Below are positions 1-11,991 of a stretch of DNA of 64,000 bases, piece by piece (the stretch's first letter is position 1; every line of letters begins with the position of its first letter). Below the pieces are notes generated by a model. The model saw only the letters and a program-made list of their open reading frames with translations. It searched no databases and was not told the origin of the DNA. The position numbers and the translations under genes are program-made. Origin of the DNA: Chlorocebus sabaeus (taxonomy: Eukaryota; Chordata; Mammalia; Primates; Cercopithecidae); the NCBI RefSeq assembly GCF_047675955.1, contig NC_132915.1, forward strand, positions 51,102,026 through 51,166,025, given 5' to 3'.

Positions 1-427
1 TGGACTTGTGATGGTTAATACTGAGTGTCAACTTGATTGGATTGAAGGATGCAAAGTATTGATCCTGGATGTGTCTGTGAGGGTGTTGCCAAAGGAGATT
101 AACATTTGAGTCAGTGTGCTGGGAAAGGCAGACCCACCGTTAATCTGGTGGGCACAATCTAATCAGCTGCCAGCATGGCTAGAATATAAGCAAGCAGAAG
201 AATGTTAAAAGAGAGACTAGCCTAGTCCCCCAGTCTACATCTTTCTCCCATGCTTTATGCTTCCTGCCTTCCAACATCAAACTCCAAGTTCTTCGTTTTG
301 GAACTTGGACTGGCTCTCCTTGCTCCTTAGCCTGCAAATGGCCCATTGTGGGACCTTGTGATCACATGAGTTAATACTTAATAAACTCCCTTTTATTAGT
401 TATGTCCCTCTAGAGAACTCTAATACA
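1..427 (+). repeat. LTR-like repeat, family not assigned
   Basis: The sequence resembles a long terminal repeat. It has an AATAAA at about 379, a run near GTCCCTCTAGAGAACTC and a terminal CTAATACA, which is the style of ERVL/MaLR LTR ends. The element is cut by the window edge or starts at its first bases. I recognise the text as a common primate interspersed repeat but cannot name the subfamily. Confidence 0.45.
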
Positions 428-1100
428 ATGGAATGCTACTTAGCCATAAAAAAGGAACAAAATTATGGCATTTGCAGCAACCTGGATGGAGTTGGAGACC
501 ATTATTCTCAGTGAAGTAACTCGGGAATGGAAAACCAAATATTATGTTCTCATTTGTAAGTGGGAGCTAAGCTATGGGGATGCAAAGGCATAAGAATGAT
601 ACAATGGGGCCGGGCGCGGTGGCTCACGCCTGTAATCCCACCACTTTGGGAGGCTGAGGTGGGTGGCTCAGGAGGTCAGGAATTCAAGACCAACCTGGCC
701 AAGATGGTGAAAGGGGTCTCTACTAAAATACAAAAAAAAAATAAAATTAGCTGGCTGTTGTGGCGGGTACCTGTAATCCCAGCTAATCAGGAGGCTGAGG
801 CAGAGAACTTCTTGAACCTGAGAGGCAGAGGTTGCAGTGAGCCAAGATCGCGCTAATGCACTCCAGCATGGGCAACAGAGTGAAACTCCGTTTAAAAAAA
901 AAAAAAAAGAATGATATAATGGACTTTGGGGCCTCGTGGAGAAGTGGGAGAGGAGGATCAGTGATAAAAGACTACACATTGGGTACAATGTGCATTTCTT
1001 GGGTGACAGGTGCATCAAAATCCCAGAAGTCACTACTAAAGAACTTATACATATCACAATAAACCACCTGCTCCCCAAAAACTATTGAAATGAAAAAAAA
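428..1100 (+). mobile_element. L1 3' end (sense), interrupted by an Alu
   Basis: This is the last part of L1 ORF2 and the L1 3' UTR (GCCATAAAAAAGGAACAAAA, then GGACTTTGGGGCCTCG, ending in an A-rich tail near 1095). It is 5'-truncated and abuts the LTR-like repeat. An Alu at 608-907 splits it. The style is L1PA/L1PB. Confidence 0.85.
608..907 (+). mobile_element. Alu element (AluS-like), sense
   Basis: A full-length Alu starting GGCCGGGCGCGGTGG, with two monomers, a middle A-rich linker and a 3' A tail. A 15-bp target-site duplication AGAATGATAYAATGG lies at 593-607 and 908-922 (one mismatch), showing insertion into the L1 3' UTR. Confidence 0.95.
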
Positions 1101-1637
1101 AGCCTGGTAAGAGTGGTTTCCCTTGGGAAGGGACAGTGGTTTTCCTTGTACTATTTAAGTTTTGTACCATGTACAAATATGTGTTCCAAAAGCAGTGTTA
1201 CTTCTGTTCATTTTAGGAGTTAATATGAAAGTCCTGACATCAAATCTATTTAGGCTGATGATCTAATATTGCTAGTTCCTTGGTGAGGGTTGTGGTAGTT
1301 TCACTACCACATCCGTCTTTTTAGTAGTTCACAGTGATTACACGAAGTAAGAAAATGAAATCATCTTAACCTCAGACCTGGACCTTGACCCTGTATTTGA
1401 TATTTTTTGCTACCTTAAGATAGTGTTAGCTGTTCTTAAAGGAGTGCAAAAATGCTCGTTCAGGTGGCTGACACATATTCATAGCCTCCATTTCTTCCTT
1501 CTCACAAGCATAGTACCTATCTCCCAAAGTGCCAGATTGACGATGAGGACTTGTCAAGAGCCATTCATCTCTAGAAGCACTCTGAACTTTAGCCAAGGCA
1601 TACAACTCAGTTATTCGGGATCTTTAAAAACATTATT

Positions 1638-1943
1638 TTTTTTTTTTTTTTTTTTTTTTTTTGAGACGGAGTCTCACTCTGTCGCCCAGGCTGGAGTGCA
1701 ATGGCTGGATCTCAGCTCACTGCAAGCTCCGCCTCCCAGGTTCAAGTGATTCTCCTGCCTCAGCCTCCCGAGTAGCTGGGACAACAGGCGCCCACCACTT
1801 CGCCCGGCTAGTTTTTTGTATTTTTTAGTAGAGACGGGGTTTCACTGTGTTAGCCAGGATGGTCTCGATCTCCTGACCTCGTGATCCGCCCGTCTCGGCC
1901 TCCCAAAGTGCTGGGATTACAGGCTTGAGCCACCGCGCCGGGC
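1638..1943 (-). mobile_element. AluYR-type Alu, antisense
   Basis: A full-length antisense Alu with a long poly(T), ending at the 5' end of the element in GGCTTGAGCCACCGCGCCGG. The perfect 13-bp target-site duplication TAAAAACATTATT lies at 1625-1637 and 1944-1956. The TTGAGCC box and low divergence fit the Old World monkey AluYR group, implying recent insertion into MTAP intron 5. Confidence 0.9.
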
Positions 1944-2419
1944 TAAAAACATTATTGAACCAGCAGGAGTGGGCTTGGTATGTCTTAATTTTGGGGGGAG
2001 AAAGGGGGTGGGGTAGAGATTTAGGCTTTTGCATTTGTAACATATACTTTTTAGGGAAAAGTGTTAATTAAGCATAATTGTATTTTCAGCATTTATAAGA
2101 TAAACATGATATAGCATCAACTGTTCATTGTCCATAGCTTGCTAAATTTTGAGTTGCCAAGACTCTTGTTAAAATTCTGTTTCCCATTGCAGTGGCATAG
2201 TGTAAGTTATTTTTTAAGGAAATAAGTTAATTTGTTTCTGTGATGAGCACACGTGCAGGTGAGACTTTGCCCAGATTGGAGACTTTGACTTTGAGTCACT
2301 CCACTTTATTTATAGAGTATCCCAGGAAGGTTAGCCAAATATATGTAGAAGCTGCCAGTATTAATAATTGTTAGAAGACCAGCTTAGTGCATACAGCGTA
2401 CCTGGCATGCTTCTCTGCT

Positions 2420-2530
2420 TGTGTATACCTTAGTTCATTTAATCTTCCTTATACATTTGAGTTATGCGATATCATTATTCTTAGTTTACACTTGAGAAAA
2501 CTAAGGCATACAGAGATGATTTTTCAACAG
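2420..2530 (+). repeat. MIR fragment (probable)
   Basis: Contains a diverged copy of the MIR core pattern (count, TTAGTTTACACTTGAGAAAACTAAGGC). Divergence is high and the edges are vague. Confidence 0.5.
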
Positions 2531-3322
2531 TGCTTCAGTAAGTTAACAGTTAAGTTGAAAAGACTATTTTTTTTTAATTTAAAGGGAATATTGAAGCATA
2601 AGCTAAGAAAAAATGAAGGTAATTAATAACTTGAAGATTAGATGTGAAGTATTAAATAAAACACTGGAGAAAACGATCAAACTTTTCAATGATGTTTCTA
2701 AAAACCCATGCCTAACCTTGCTGCTAAAGGAATTCCAAGATGTTTATCCCTGAACAGAAAAACAATCAGCACAAGTCTGTGGAAAGGCAGTAGGCAAAAG
2801 AGAAATCACTTTCTAACCAGAAAAAGCTTTTACAGAAGTCTTCAGATTCTGTATTTTTAAAAGTAATGAGAATTAGCTTTTCAGGAACCTGGCAATAGAA
2901 CTCAACACACCTGTTTGAGAAGATGAGCGATGAGAGGCATCTTAGCTTAGCCTGCGAGGTTGAAAGTTAAGACCCAAGTCTGTATTCTTAAACCAGCTTA
3001 GTCTCTTAAAAAGTTGTTAAGAAGCAGATGAGATTAAAGCATATAAACAAATGCCTGGTGAGTAGAAAGAGCTCGGTGCTCACTTGTGTAGCTATTAGTT
3101 TCTATATGCAAAGGGCTGGGGAAACAAGAGGATTATGTAAAGGAGAAAGGGTCCAGGAAGCACCCTTCCGTGGTCGTCGTCTGAGAGCCTGGCAGAGAGT
3201 AGGCATTTATTATGGTGACAAATCGTCTTTAAGAAATCAACTTGTTAAACACTGGGGGGAAATGCAGCCTTAAGTTGTGCATGTGCTTGTGTGTTTTGAA
3301 GTTTCTGGTTTTTCTTTTCTAG

Positions 3323-3562
3323 GTTCTTATAGAGACTGCTAAGAAGCTAGGACTCCGGTGCCACTCCAAGGGGACAATGGTCACAATCGAGGGACCTCGT
3401 TTTAGCTCCCGGGCAGAAAGCTTCATGTTCCGCACCTGGGGGGCGGATGTTATCAACATGACCACAGTTCCAGAGGTGGTTCTTGCTAAGGAGGCTGGAA
3501 TCTGTTACGCAAGTATCGCCATGGCGACAGATTATGACTGCTGGAAGGAGCATGAGGAAGCA
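3323..3562 (+). CDS. MTAP: MTAP exon 6: S-methyl-5'-thioadenosine phosphorylase, residues 151-230
   Basis: MTAP cleaves 5'-methylthioadenosine with phosphate to adenine and 5-methylthioribose-1-phosphate in the cytosol, feeding adenine and methionine salvage after polyamine synthesis. The exon is 80 codons in phase 0, from VLIETAKK to KEHEEA, bounded by acceptor TTTTCTTTTCTAG and donor GTAGGT. With a 283-residue protein, the visible active-site residues fall at the known MTAP positions: Asn195-Met196-Thr197 in the INMTT segment and Asp220 and Asp222 in ATDYDCW, which contact the purine and ribose. The phosphate-binding TIEGPRFSS loop is also here. The reading frame is intact with no unusual residue. 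Exon numbering is from known gene structure; exons 1-5 lie left of the window. Confidence 0.98.
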
Positions 3563-5589
3563 GTAGGTGGAATTCTCTTCTGAGCACATATAGCATGGGT
3601 TTCTGGGTGCCAATAAGAGAATGTCTTAACTGTTTGTTTCTATTACATTAGTTTCAGAAAGTGCCTTTCTACAAGGTTTTAAGTTGTCAACATTTTCTGT
3701 AGTTCCTATTGGAAGGTAAGAACAAAGATCATAGGAAAGAAAGAGACACTTTTACCCAAGGATTAATAGTGCATAGTACATTATAGGCATGTAGATGTGT
3801 TGAGAATCATGCTATGACCTGGTCTTTATTTTAAGGATAAAGGTGTATTTTGATTGCCAATTTCTTCTGCTGTGCTACTTTTTGTTTTCAAGAAGGAAAA
3901 AAATCTATAACTTAACCCTTTCCTCGTGAGAGGGCTGTATGTTCACATCCATCTATTTAACCTACCGTGGCTGGATACTATGTTCAGCATAGAAATGTGA
4001 CAGCAAATAGACAAGTCCTTAAGGAGACAACATTCTGTTAATGGAGATAGAAGTTAAGCAAACCAATATAAGAAAGCTAATGGTTATAAAGAAATAGAAT
4101 GGCGAGGTACAAGGGTACAGTAGGTCAACTGAATAGAGTTGACCAGACCAAATATTTGAAGTATGAGAAGCCTTCCTGTTTTAACTGTGATGGGCAAGAA
4201 GGGCATGATTGAGTAGAGTGGAAAGGAGGGAGACCGGGGAGAAGGGAGAGAGAGGAGGGATGCGATACAGCCGGGCCAGGCCTTATAGACCATGGTAAGG
4301 GTTTCAGATGGAAGTTCAGTGAGGGGTTCAGGCAGAGAAGGCAGCAGGATCCAGCTGGAATTTGAGGACACTGAAAAAATGTCAGCTTCCAAAACAAAAC
4401 AAAACTTTAAACATCTGTGTAAGTACAGGGTGGAATATAATGAATTCCAGGTACCCATCACTTAGGTTCCACAATTAGCCATGGCCAATCTTGTGTCATA
4501 GGTATGTCCCTACCTAATTCCCTCTCCCCTGCCCTCATTGTGAAGTAAATATTTTCCTAAAAGGTCTTTTTAAAATTAAGTTATAACCATGCCATCATTG
4601 TACAAAAATAGTGATATTAATTTCTTAATATCAAATATTCAGACTATTCCTTTTTTCTTCAGTCTCATAATTTTTAACAATTTGATCAAATCAGAATCCC
4701 TTACAATCCATACATTGTATTTTAATGATATACCTCTTGTCTCTTTTAATCTGATTTTCACCTCTTTCTCTTTTTATTCCTTGTATTACTTGAAGAAACT
4801 AGATAATTTGTCCTGTCATTTATCTCATTTTAAGATAAAGAAAGGGACAAAACTACAGTCACTTTTGAAGTAAGGAAAAAATTTAGGGGTGACCTTTCTG
4901 AGCACATTTAGGGTAAGTGACGTCTCCAAGGAGGACTAATATTGTACCACTGTTTTTAGAGAGTTGTTTGTTTTACTATCTAATTTCACGTAAAATGGGG
5001 TTAGATCTTTTTGCCATCTGTCCATCCATGTGTACAGTATTTTGGGTCATAGATGAACACAGGTTCTTTGTTTTTCATGAATTCCTTATGATGACTCCTC
5101 AGTGTAATAGACTGTTTGCTTAGTACTAGGATGCCTTTTATGTAAGAGATTTGCAAATTCTTACATTAAGTCACAACATAATATCTTATTTGGCAGCTTT
5201 GGTAACCTAAGGAACAACTCAGCCTCGTAATGTCAAGAAGCTGCTTCCAATTAATAGGAAACTCCAGCCCCTGCCACACCCTGAGAGCGGTTTGCTTCCT
5301 GCCTGTGGCTTTCTGCTCAGTCTAATAACATATGTCTCCTCCTTTGTAGAACCAGCAGTGATTTCCTTTAGTAGGCAAAGGAGGTTGGGGAAATAGTCAG
5401 CTGGAGCTACTTTATTGAAAAGCAGAGAAATTAAGTTCTGTAAGTGGAAAGGCTTGAAGACAGTGTTAAATGCCACAAGGAGGACCCACATAAAGATGGC
5501 ATTATTTCAGCCAGTCGTGTGTATCGTTGTGCTTTGTGCAGATGTGCAGCCTGGCGTGGCAAGAAGGATTTGGAGTTTTCTAAACCCAT

Positions 5590-5800
5590 CTTCAGATTCT
5601 AGTTGCTCCATTTGCTTGTCACATTGGGCGAGTTATTTCACTTGTTTACTCTTCTGTAGAATGAAGCCAGGGCTCTGGGTGAGGAGTGGAGGTTGTTTAG
5701 TCATTGTTTAGTCAGTTAGACCTTGAAGGATTACTGGAAGAATTAAACCAAATGATATATGTAAAACAACTAGTATAATGCTGGCTCATAAGAAGGTGGT
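5590..5800 (+). repeat. MIR fragment (probable)
   Basis: The text follows the MIR pattern (loss of a gene-like TTGGGCGAGTTATTTCACTT phrase, then TCTGTAGAATGAAG and a terminal ATAATGCTGGCTCATAAG). It is ancient and diverged, with approximate edges. Confidence 0.5.
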
Positions 5801-7072
5801 CATCAGACGGTGACTCTGATGGAGTGGGGGACCTGAGAGGTGGGTCGTATCGGGGAAAAGCATTTGAACTGCACCTTGAACAGAGGGTTTATTGTGGGAA
5901 GGCTGTTTTGGGTGAAGCCCTACAGCTGGAACAAAGAAAAGGTAGGTCAGTGTCTATGCAGAAATAACCAGTCACAGGAAAAATATATAAGAAAATGAGT
6001 AAATACAAGGCATATTTCTTGGATGCTTCATGTCTCTGCATTCAAAGACTCTGCTTAAAATGTATCATTTACATGCACCTGGCAGATACCCAGCCTGTCA
6101 CTGCTTTGTGTTCCCATAGTAGTGCAGACTCCCCTCTGCTGCAGTCTTCATCATTTTTTCCTACACACATCTTGGTGTTTGTGGGTGGGGTCTGGACTAT
6201 ACTTAAGGAAATAGAAAGGTGTAATCCTTGTGTCCCTGAATGTTGGATTTCTTTGAAGCATAGGAAGGCATGTCAAGTACTCTATCTCTGATGGTAATTT
6301 TATATTTACTTTCTTCAACTTTTTCTTATGAAGCTATTTTAGTCATATACAGAAGTAGCCAATAGCACGAGCTTCCATGAATTCAGCATCTAGCTTCAAC
6401 CATTATATTAACTTACAACCAATATGATTATTACTCCCATCAATAATTTTATCCATAAACACTTCAGGAGGTATCTAACATGAGCACATTATCATTTTCA
6501 TTCTCCAATAATAATTCTTTAATATACCCAGCCAAAATTTAAATTTCTTGTTAAATGCCTTAAATTATTTTTTTGGTTGCAAGCTTTTTATGAAGGAACC
6601 AGATTGTTTGTCCTGTTGAGTTTCCCACAGTCTGAATTGCTGAAATCATCTCCTTGGAGTAGTTTAATAGGCTTCTCTGTCCTCTGTGTTGTCTATAAAT
6701 TGGTAGCTAGATTTAGATATTTAATCAGATTCAGGTGTCTTAAGGTAACATTTTATTTTTTCATCAGGAAGCACATAATGAGTGGTTTATTTGGGATTTT
6801 GTTTGTTTGGTTCTGTTTGTGATGTTAGCAGCCAATCCATTAATTCACTGGGAGCCATAAAATTGGTGGTATTTTAATTCCATAATATTTTTCTTTATTA
6901 GCTGGAATAATTTTCTAAGGAGAAACATACTTCTGTTGGATTATCCAGTGTTGCAACAGTTTTAACATTGTAATCCATTCGACTATGGACATGAAGAGAA
7001 CAGCCACCTCTTTCTAGACCATACTAACCCATTATACATCTGAGATATTTTCTCAGATACCATATTGAAATC

Positions 7073-7485
7073 TGTATTAGTCTGTTATCACATTGCTATG
7101 GAGAAATACCTAAAACTGGGTAATTTATAAAGAAAAGAGGTTTAATTGGCTTATGGTTCTACAGGCTGTACAGGAAGTGTGATGGTGGCATCTGCTCAGC
7201 TTCTGGGGAGGCCTCAGGAAACTTCCAATCATGGTGGAAGGCAAAAGGAGAGTGAGGCATCTCACATGGTGGGAGCAGGAGCAAGAGAGAGAGAGAGGGG
7301 AGAGGTGCTGTACACTTTTCAACAATCAGATCTCACAAGAACTCACTATCAGTAGAACAGCACCCGAGGATGCTGCTAAACCATTCATGAGAAATCCAAC
7401 CCCACGATCCAGCCGTCTCCCACCAGGCCCCACTTCCAACAGTTCGACATGAGATTTGGTGAGGACACAGATCCAAACCATATCA
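7073..7485 (-). mobile_element. MST-type MaLR solitary LTR, antisense
   Basis: Starts TGTATTAGTCTGTTATCACA and ends AAACCATATCA, which is the reverse complement of a MaLR LTR of the MST group. A GAGAGAGAGAG stretch lies inside. Flanking AAATC (7068-7072) and AAATT (7486-7490) are a 4/5 match to the expected 5-bp target duplication. It lies in MTAP intron 6 opposite to transcription. Confidence 0.85.
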
Positions 7486-7636
7486 AAATTCATCAGTGCT
7501 TTTCAGAGATGTCACTGAGTGTCTCCAAGACCTCCCTAGGTCTCCTAGGACTAAGACCATCTTGATAAATGCAGAACTTGAACTCAGGGGTTTAAATGTA
7601 GAATAAAAAGCCTTCACAAGTCACGTTTTTCTTACT

Positions 7637-7990
7637 CTGTCTGGACTGTTGTAACAAAATACCATAGCATGGGTGGCTTCTGAATAACAGAAGTTTATTT
7701 TTCACTTTTCTGGAAGTTGAGAAGTCCAAGATCAAGGGACTGGCACATTTGGTGTCTAGTGAGAGCCCACTTTCTCATAGACAACCATCTTCTCACTGGA
7801 ACCTCACACGGTGGAAGGGGCCCTCGAAGAATGGCACTGGGGCCTCTTTTGTAAGGTCATTAATCCTATCCACGAGGACTCTGTCTTCATGACATAATTG
7901 CCTCCCAAGTGCCCAACCTCCAAATCCCCTACATTGAGGATTAGGTTTCAACAGATAAATTGAGGGGACACAAACATTTAGACTATAGCA
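7637..7990 (-). mobile_element. MLT1-type MaLR LTR, antisense
   Basis: Begins CTGTCTGGACTGTTGTAACA and ends ACATTTAGACTATAGCA, matching the inverted layout of MLT1 LTRs, including the phrase GGTCATTAATCCTATCCACG. Older and more diverged than the neighbouring MST copy. Confidence 0.75.
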
Positions 7991-8071
7991 AGGCTGGAAC
8001 TCAGAAAAATGTTTTATGACAAGCAGTGGAATTTTAAGTTCTAGTAACCTCCAGTGCTGTTGTTTCTCTAG

Positions 8072-8194
8072 GTTTCAGTGGACCGGGTCTTAAAGACCCT
8101 GAAAGAAAATGCTAATAAAGCCAAAAGCTTACTGCTGACTACCATACCTCAGATAGGGTCCACAGAGTGGTCAGAAACCCTCCATAACCTGAAG
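8072..8194 (+). CDS. MTAP: MTAP exon 7: residues 231-271
   Basis: 41 codons in phase 0, from [10 protein letters not shown] to SETLHNLK, bounded by acceptor TTGTTTCTCTAG and the strong donor GTAAGT. It carries Val233, Val236 and Leu237, which line the hydrophobic pocket for the 5'-methylthio group in the known MTAP structure, and most of the C-terminal helical part. The frame joins exon 6 without a split codon and no stop or frameshift is present. Both flanking introns carry repeats only, so the gene model is unambiguous here. Confidence 0.98.
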
Positions 8195-8625
8195 GTAAGT
8201 GTCAGCCATGTACAATCAGGCATGTCTGTAGACTCTCTATTCTTTTCTTACTTGCATTTCACCTTTGGTCCTCATGTATTTTATGCCAGCCTAGATGTTT
8301 TCAACAAGTTTTTGTGACATCTACTACCATACTAACCACTTGTGAAATTGAGTAGTCATATTTTCTGGCTGGTAATGCAAGACCATTGAGAGAGTTTTAT
8401 TATCTAGTGTACCAGATTCTTCACATTGTCCTGCTCTGTAGTATCCCTAAGTCTTACTTCAGAAGATTGATAGTGCTTTCTCTGCATATTGCTTACATTG
8501 TTGACAAAGTTATTTTCTCTTTGGCAGATCCATTCAAATTTGTGGCAATCCTTTAAAGCCAAAACTCTGACAATAGTACCAAAATGGTGCCAGAAAATAT
8601 CTGCTTAAGGTTAATCATGTGTCAA

Positions 8626-8692
8626 ATTAATTACTAAACATTAATGTTTAGTATTAATTACTAAACATTAATTACTAAACAGTAATTAATGA
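8626..8692. repeat. Direct and inverted 14-bp repeat cluster
   Basis: Three perfect copies of ATTAATTACTAAAC lie at 8626-8639, 8653-8666 and 8667-8680. A near-perfect inverted copy (GTTTAGTATTAAT, 8646-8658) overlaps the second copy, and a partial inverted copy follows at 8682-8690. The layout can form an AT-rich hairpin or cruciform. Confidence 0.85.
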
Positions 8693-9564
8693 TACCTCTG
8701 GGATGTTTGTAGATTGATAGCTTTCCAACTCTAGTATTAATTCTCAGAATATAATTTAAACTAACTAATAAACTCCGAGTTGCATGATTTTTGTTTGGGC
8801 ACTTTGTGACTCTTCTTAACCACATAGGGAAAGACTTGCCTCAAACTGATCAGATATTGCATTCCCCTACTATCCAAAGAGGACCATATCTCGAAGTCTC
8901 CTAGAATACACCTGTACTTTGGGGTCTTCTGGCGGTGGTGGAGAGAGGATTTGAAAGGTTGATCTAAGCCCTCCCTACCTGAATTACCACCTAGGAGCTC
9001 TGGAATAAGAGAGCCACAGTTTTAGTATAATGAGGACGTTATATGGTGGTAAGTGACTGCCGATCACTGGGCATGGCAGAGCCTTGATTTGTAATGTTTG
9101 CTGATTTACCTAGTACAAGTGCTCCAGTACGGCCAATTTCACACTACTAATGTGAAGCCACTGACGAGTTGAGAAGTGATACACACAGTCAACTCTTGCA
9201 AGCTGGTATGAACAGGGCCCAGCACACCACTGTAACTAAGGTGTCTCTCAGCAGTTAGGACTGACAGTCAGGAATATTGGAATTTGTAGTTTATCTTCCC
9301 TGCTAAGAAACAAATCTATTGGTTTCAACACTGTATACCTAGGAGCTAAATGTTATTTAATGAATAAATAATATCCCCTTTCCCCCATGAAGTGTTTTAT
9401 CATAATAGAGATAGAAACCCTTATTATTAGAATTAAAAGGGAAAACATACATTTGAGCGCAGTCAAATGGCACAACTGGAACTTGCATAAAAAACGCATG
9501 TTGGTTTGCCAGAAATGTGACTCGTACTATTATTAGCAAAATGTCATAGAAGTTTGCTTGTTTG

Positions 9565-9835
9565 TTTGAGACGGAGTCTCATTCTGTCACCCAGGCTGGA
9601 GTGCAGTGGCACGATCTCAGCTCACTGCAACCTCCGCCTCCCAGGTTCAAGCGATTCTCCTGCTTCAGCCCCCTGAGTAGCTGGGATTACAGGCACGTGG
9701 CACCACGCCCAGCTAATTTTTGTGTTTTTAGTAGAAACGGGGTTTCATCATGTTGATCAGGCTGGTCTTGAACTCCTGACCTCGTGATCCACCCACCTCA
9801 GCCGCCCAAGGTGCTGGGATTACCGGCGCCTGGCC
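9565..9835 (-). mobile_element. Alu element (AluS-like), antisense
   Basis: Reads TTTGAGACGGAGTCTCATTC through to GCGCCTGGCC, an antisense Alu with a TTTG-type tail instead of a long poly(T). The monomers and the linker are recognisable. No clear long target duplication. Confidence 0.9.
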
Positions 9836-10077
9836 AAGTTTATTTTTTTTAAGTCTCCCAACTGACCCCACTTTGACCATAGTCTTTCAAAAGCTTGAAG
9901 TTAATTTCTCAAGTAATATATTTACTGTTTTAGCTTTATTTTTAAGTAAAAATGCTTGGAGAGTAGAAATCAGTGTTCTCCTTTCCTGGAGCTTCTGAAA
10001 TTGTGTGGTTTTATTTGTATGCATTTTTAAAGAGGCTTAGTTTACGTAACTTTCATCAGATTTTCAAAGGGGGTTAT

Positions 10078-10120
10078 GAGATAGATAGATAGAGATAAAT
10101 ATATATAGAGAGAGAGGGAG
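10078..10120. repeat. ATAG/GAGA simple repeat
   Basis: Short run of ATAG units passing into TATATAGAGAGAGAG. Low-complexity only. Confidence 0.85.
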
Positions 10121-10459
10121 AAAATTAGGAATTCCTGCTTTAGACAAAACTGAGAATCTTGGCCTTCATTCTGTAGCATTAAGGAACACCATACTAATAA
10201 TCCCTTATTCTGGGGTAGTAGTTTTAGTCCTCTAAGCCCTGAAATATATATCATTCATTCACTCACTAAGTCATTTCAGAAACACTTAGCACCTACTATA
10301 TGTCAAGGTCTGGTTTGCAAAGTTAAAAAGACTTGTGTGATGATCCTATGGTGTTTGGAGATACAGACACATAAAAATTTCAATGATTTCTTACAGTGGG
10401 ATAAGGATAAGGGATAGAGGTTGCATAAACAATAATCCAGGCTGGGGGTTGGTGTGGCA

Positions 10460-10580
10460 ATAAGTGATTATCAGAACGATGCTGTGAGATAAGCATTATT
10501 AACCTCACTTTACAGGAAAGGGAGGTGAGGAACCAAGAGTTTAGAGTACCTAAAGTTCCACATCTGGTTAGTGAACTTGA
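10460..10580 (+). repeat. MIR fragment
   Basis: Contains the MIR core style TTAACCTCACTTTACAGGAA followed by a GAGGTGAGGAACCAAGAG-like phrase. Diverged and partial. Confidence 0.65.
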
Positions 10581-10719
10581 AAATTATCTGTAGAATTTAT
10601 TTGAAGTGTATGTTTCCTGAGTCCTCACTCTGATCTAGAAAATCAAAATCTGTTTTTTTTAACAAACATCTCAGTAATCGCCCACATGTGAATATCACTG
10701 CCTCCTTTCTTCCTTTCAG

Positions 10720-10758
10720 AATATGGCCCAGTTTTCTGTTTTATTACCAAGACATTAA
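10720..10758 (+). CDS. MTAP: MTAP exon 8, coding part: residues 272-283 and stop
   Basis: Twelve codons reading NMAQFSVLLPRH followed by TAA at 10756-10758, directly after the acceptor TTCCTTTCAG. The length completes a 283-residue enzyme of family-typical size (80 + 41 + 12 residues in the three exons here). The segment is the conserved C-terminal tail of the trimeric phosphorylase. Although very short, the acceptor, phase and residue match make it certain. MTAP sits next to CDKN2A in primates and the two are often co-deleted in tumours; that neighbour is not in this window. Confidence 0.97.
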   Translation, partial: NMAQFSVLLPRH

Positions 10759-11035
10759 AGTAGCATGACTGCCCAGGAGAAAAGAAGACATTCTAATTCC
10801 AGTCATTTTGGGAATTCCTGCTTAACTTGAAAAAAATATGGGAAAGACATGCAGCTTTCATGCCCTTGCCTGTCAAAGAGCATGTTGTAAGAAAGACAAG
10901 ACATTGTGTGTATTAGAGACTCCTGAATGACTTGGACAACTTCAAGATAGAGAAGAAAAGCAAATGACCAGTAAATGTGTGGGAAAAAATATTACATTTT
11001 AGGGGGAAAAAAACTCCCCCTATTAAATTTGCAAC

Positions 11036-11041
11036 AATAAA
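11036..11041 (+). terminator. MTAP: Candidate poly(A) signal AATAAA (proximal)
   Basis: Canonical hexamer about 280 bases after the MTAP stop codon, followed by a G/T-rich stretch (AGGGTGGAGGGTAATC) that could act as the downstream element. Confidence 0.6.
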
Positions 11042-11991
11042 GGGTGGAGGGTAATCTCTACTTTCCTATATTGCCAAAAAATATGAGGAAGAAATGGGAC
11101 TCTTTGATTATTTATTGATGCGACTAAATTGGTACAGTGTTTCTGGAGGGCGATTTGGTAAAATGCATCAAAAGACTTAAAAATACTGATGTACTTTGTG
11201 ATGGGAACTCTACATCTTGGAATTTCTCTTTAAAACCATATCAGAGATACATACAAAGAATTACATATAAAGAAGGGTGTTTAATAATGATGGTTGTAAT
11301 AACAAATAATTAAAACAATCTGAATACCCAGCAGTTGGAGGCAAATTATGTCTTAGTTATAATTAGATTGTGAATCAGCCAACTGAAAATCCTTTTAGCA
11401 TATTTTAATGTCCTAAAAAGACATGGTTGCTCTATATATGAAATGAAAAAAGGATGCGGTAGCATTTTATAGTACTAGTTTTGCTTTTAAATGCTGTGTA
11501 AATATACAACAAAACTAGAAAGAAATATATATATAATCTTGTTATTGTATTTGGGGGAGGGATACTGGGATCATTTTTATTTTCTTTGAATCTTTCTGTG
11601 TCTTCACATTTTTCTACAATGAATATAATCAAATAGTAAAGTTGTTGTAAAAAAAAAAAATGGATTTAGAAAGATCCAGTTCTTGAAAACATTGTTTCTG
11701 GTAATGAAGCAGAATTTAAGATGGTGATATTAAGGTGAATGTCATTTAAGGGAGTTACATCTTTATTCTGCAAAAGAAGAGGATCATTGATTTCTGTACA
11801 GTCAGAACAATACTTGGGTTTGTAACAGCTTTCTGAGAAGAGCTAGGTGTTTAATAGTGAAGTAGTCTAAAAGCAAACTATTTAAAAGACTAAAGGCACA
11901 TTTTATGGTGTCTGATATTTTGAGAAGTAATGTTTGATTCTCCTTTTTATGAGTTAAATTATTTTACACGAGTTGGTGATTTTTGCTTTTT

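Larger units (their letters stand above)
1..3322 (+). other. MTAP: MTAP intron 5 (3' part)
   Basis: Intronic sequence leading to the acceptor at 3321-3322 (pyrimidine tract then AG). It holds an LTR-like element at the edge, an L1 3' end with an Alu inside it, an AluYR copy and a MIR-like fragment around 2420-2530. No coding exon was found. Numbering as intron 5 assumes the standard 8-exon, 283-residue MTAP structure. Confidence 0.8.
3563..8071 (+). other. MTAP: MTAP intron 6
   Basis: An intron of about 4.5 kb, from donor GTAGGT at 3563 to acceptor AG at 8070-8071. 3563-7072 is mostly unrecognised, AT-rich intronic DNA with probable ancient repeat remnants (a MIR-like stretch near 5590-5800 and diverged LINE-like text near 4400-4900). 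7073-7485 is an MST LTR and 7637-7990 an MLT1 LTR. No exon-like ORF was found. Confidence 0.85.
8195..10719 (+). other. MTAP: MTAP intron 7
   Basis: From donor GTAAGT to acceptor TTCTTCCTTTCAG. Contains the ATTAATTACTAAAC repeat cluster (8626-8692), an antisense Alu (9565-9835), a GATA/GAGA low-complexity stretch near 10078-10120 and a MIR-like fragment near 10460-10580. The remainder is unrecognised intronic DNA. Confidence 0.85.

Noticed and set aside
1423..1749. 108-codon plus-strand ORF in MTAP intron 5
   Set aside because: It runs into the poly(T) and body of an antisense Alu, has no splice support and no recognisable domain.
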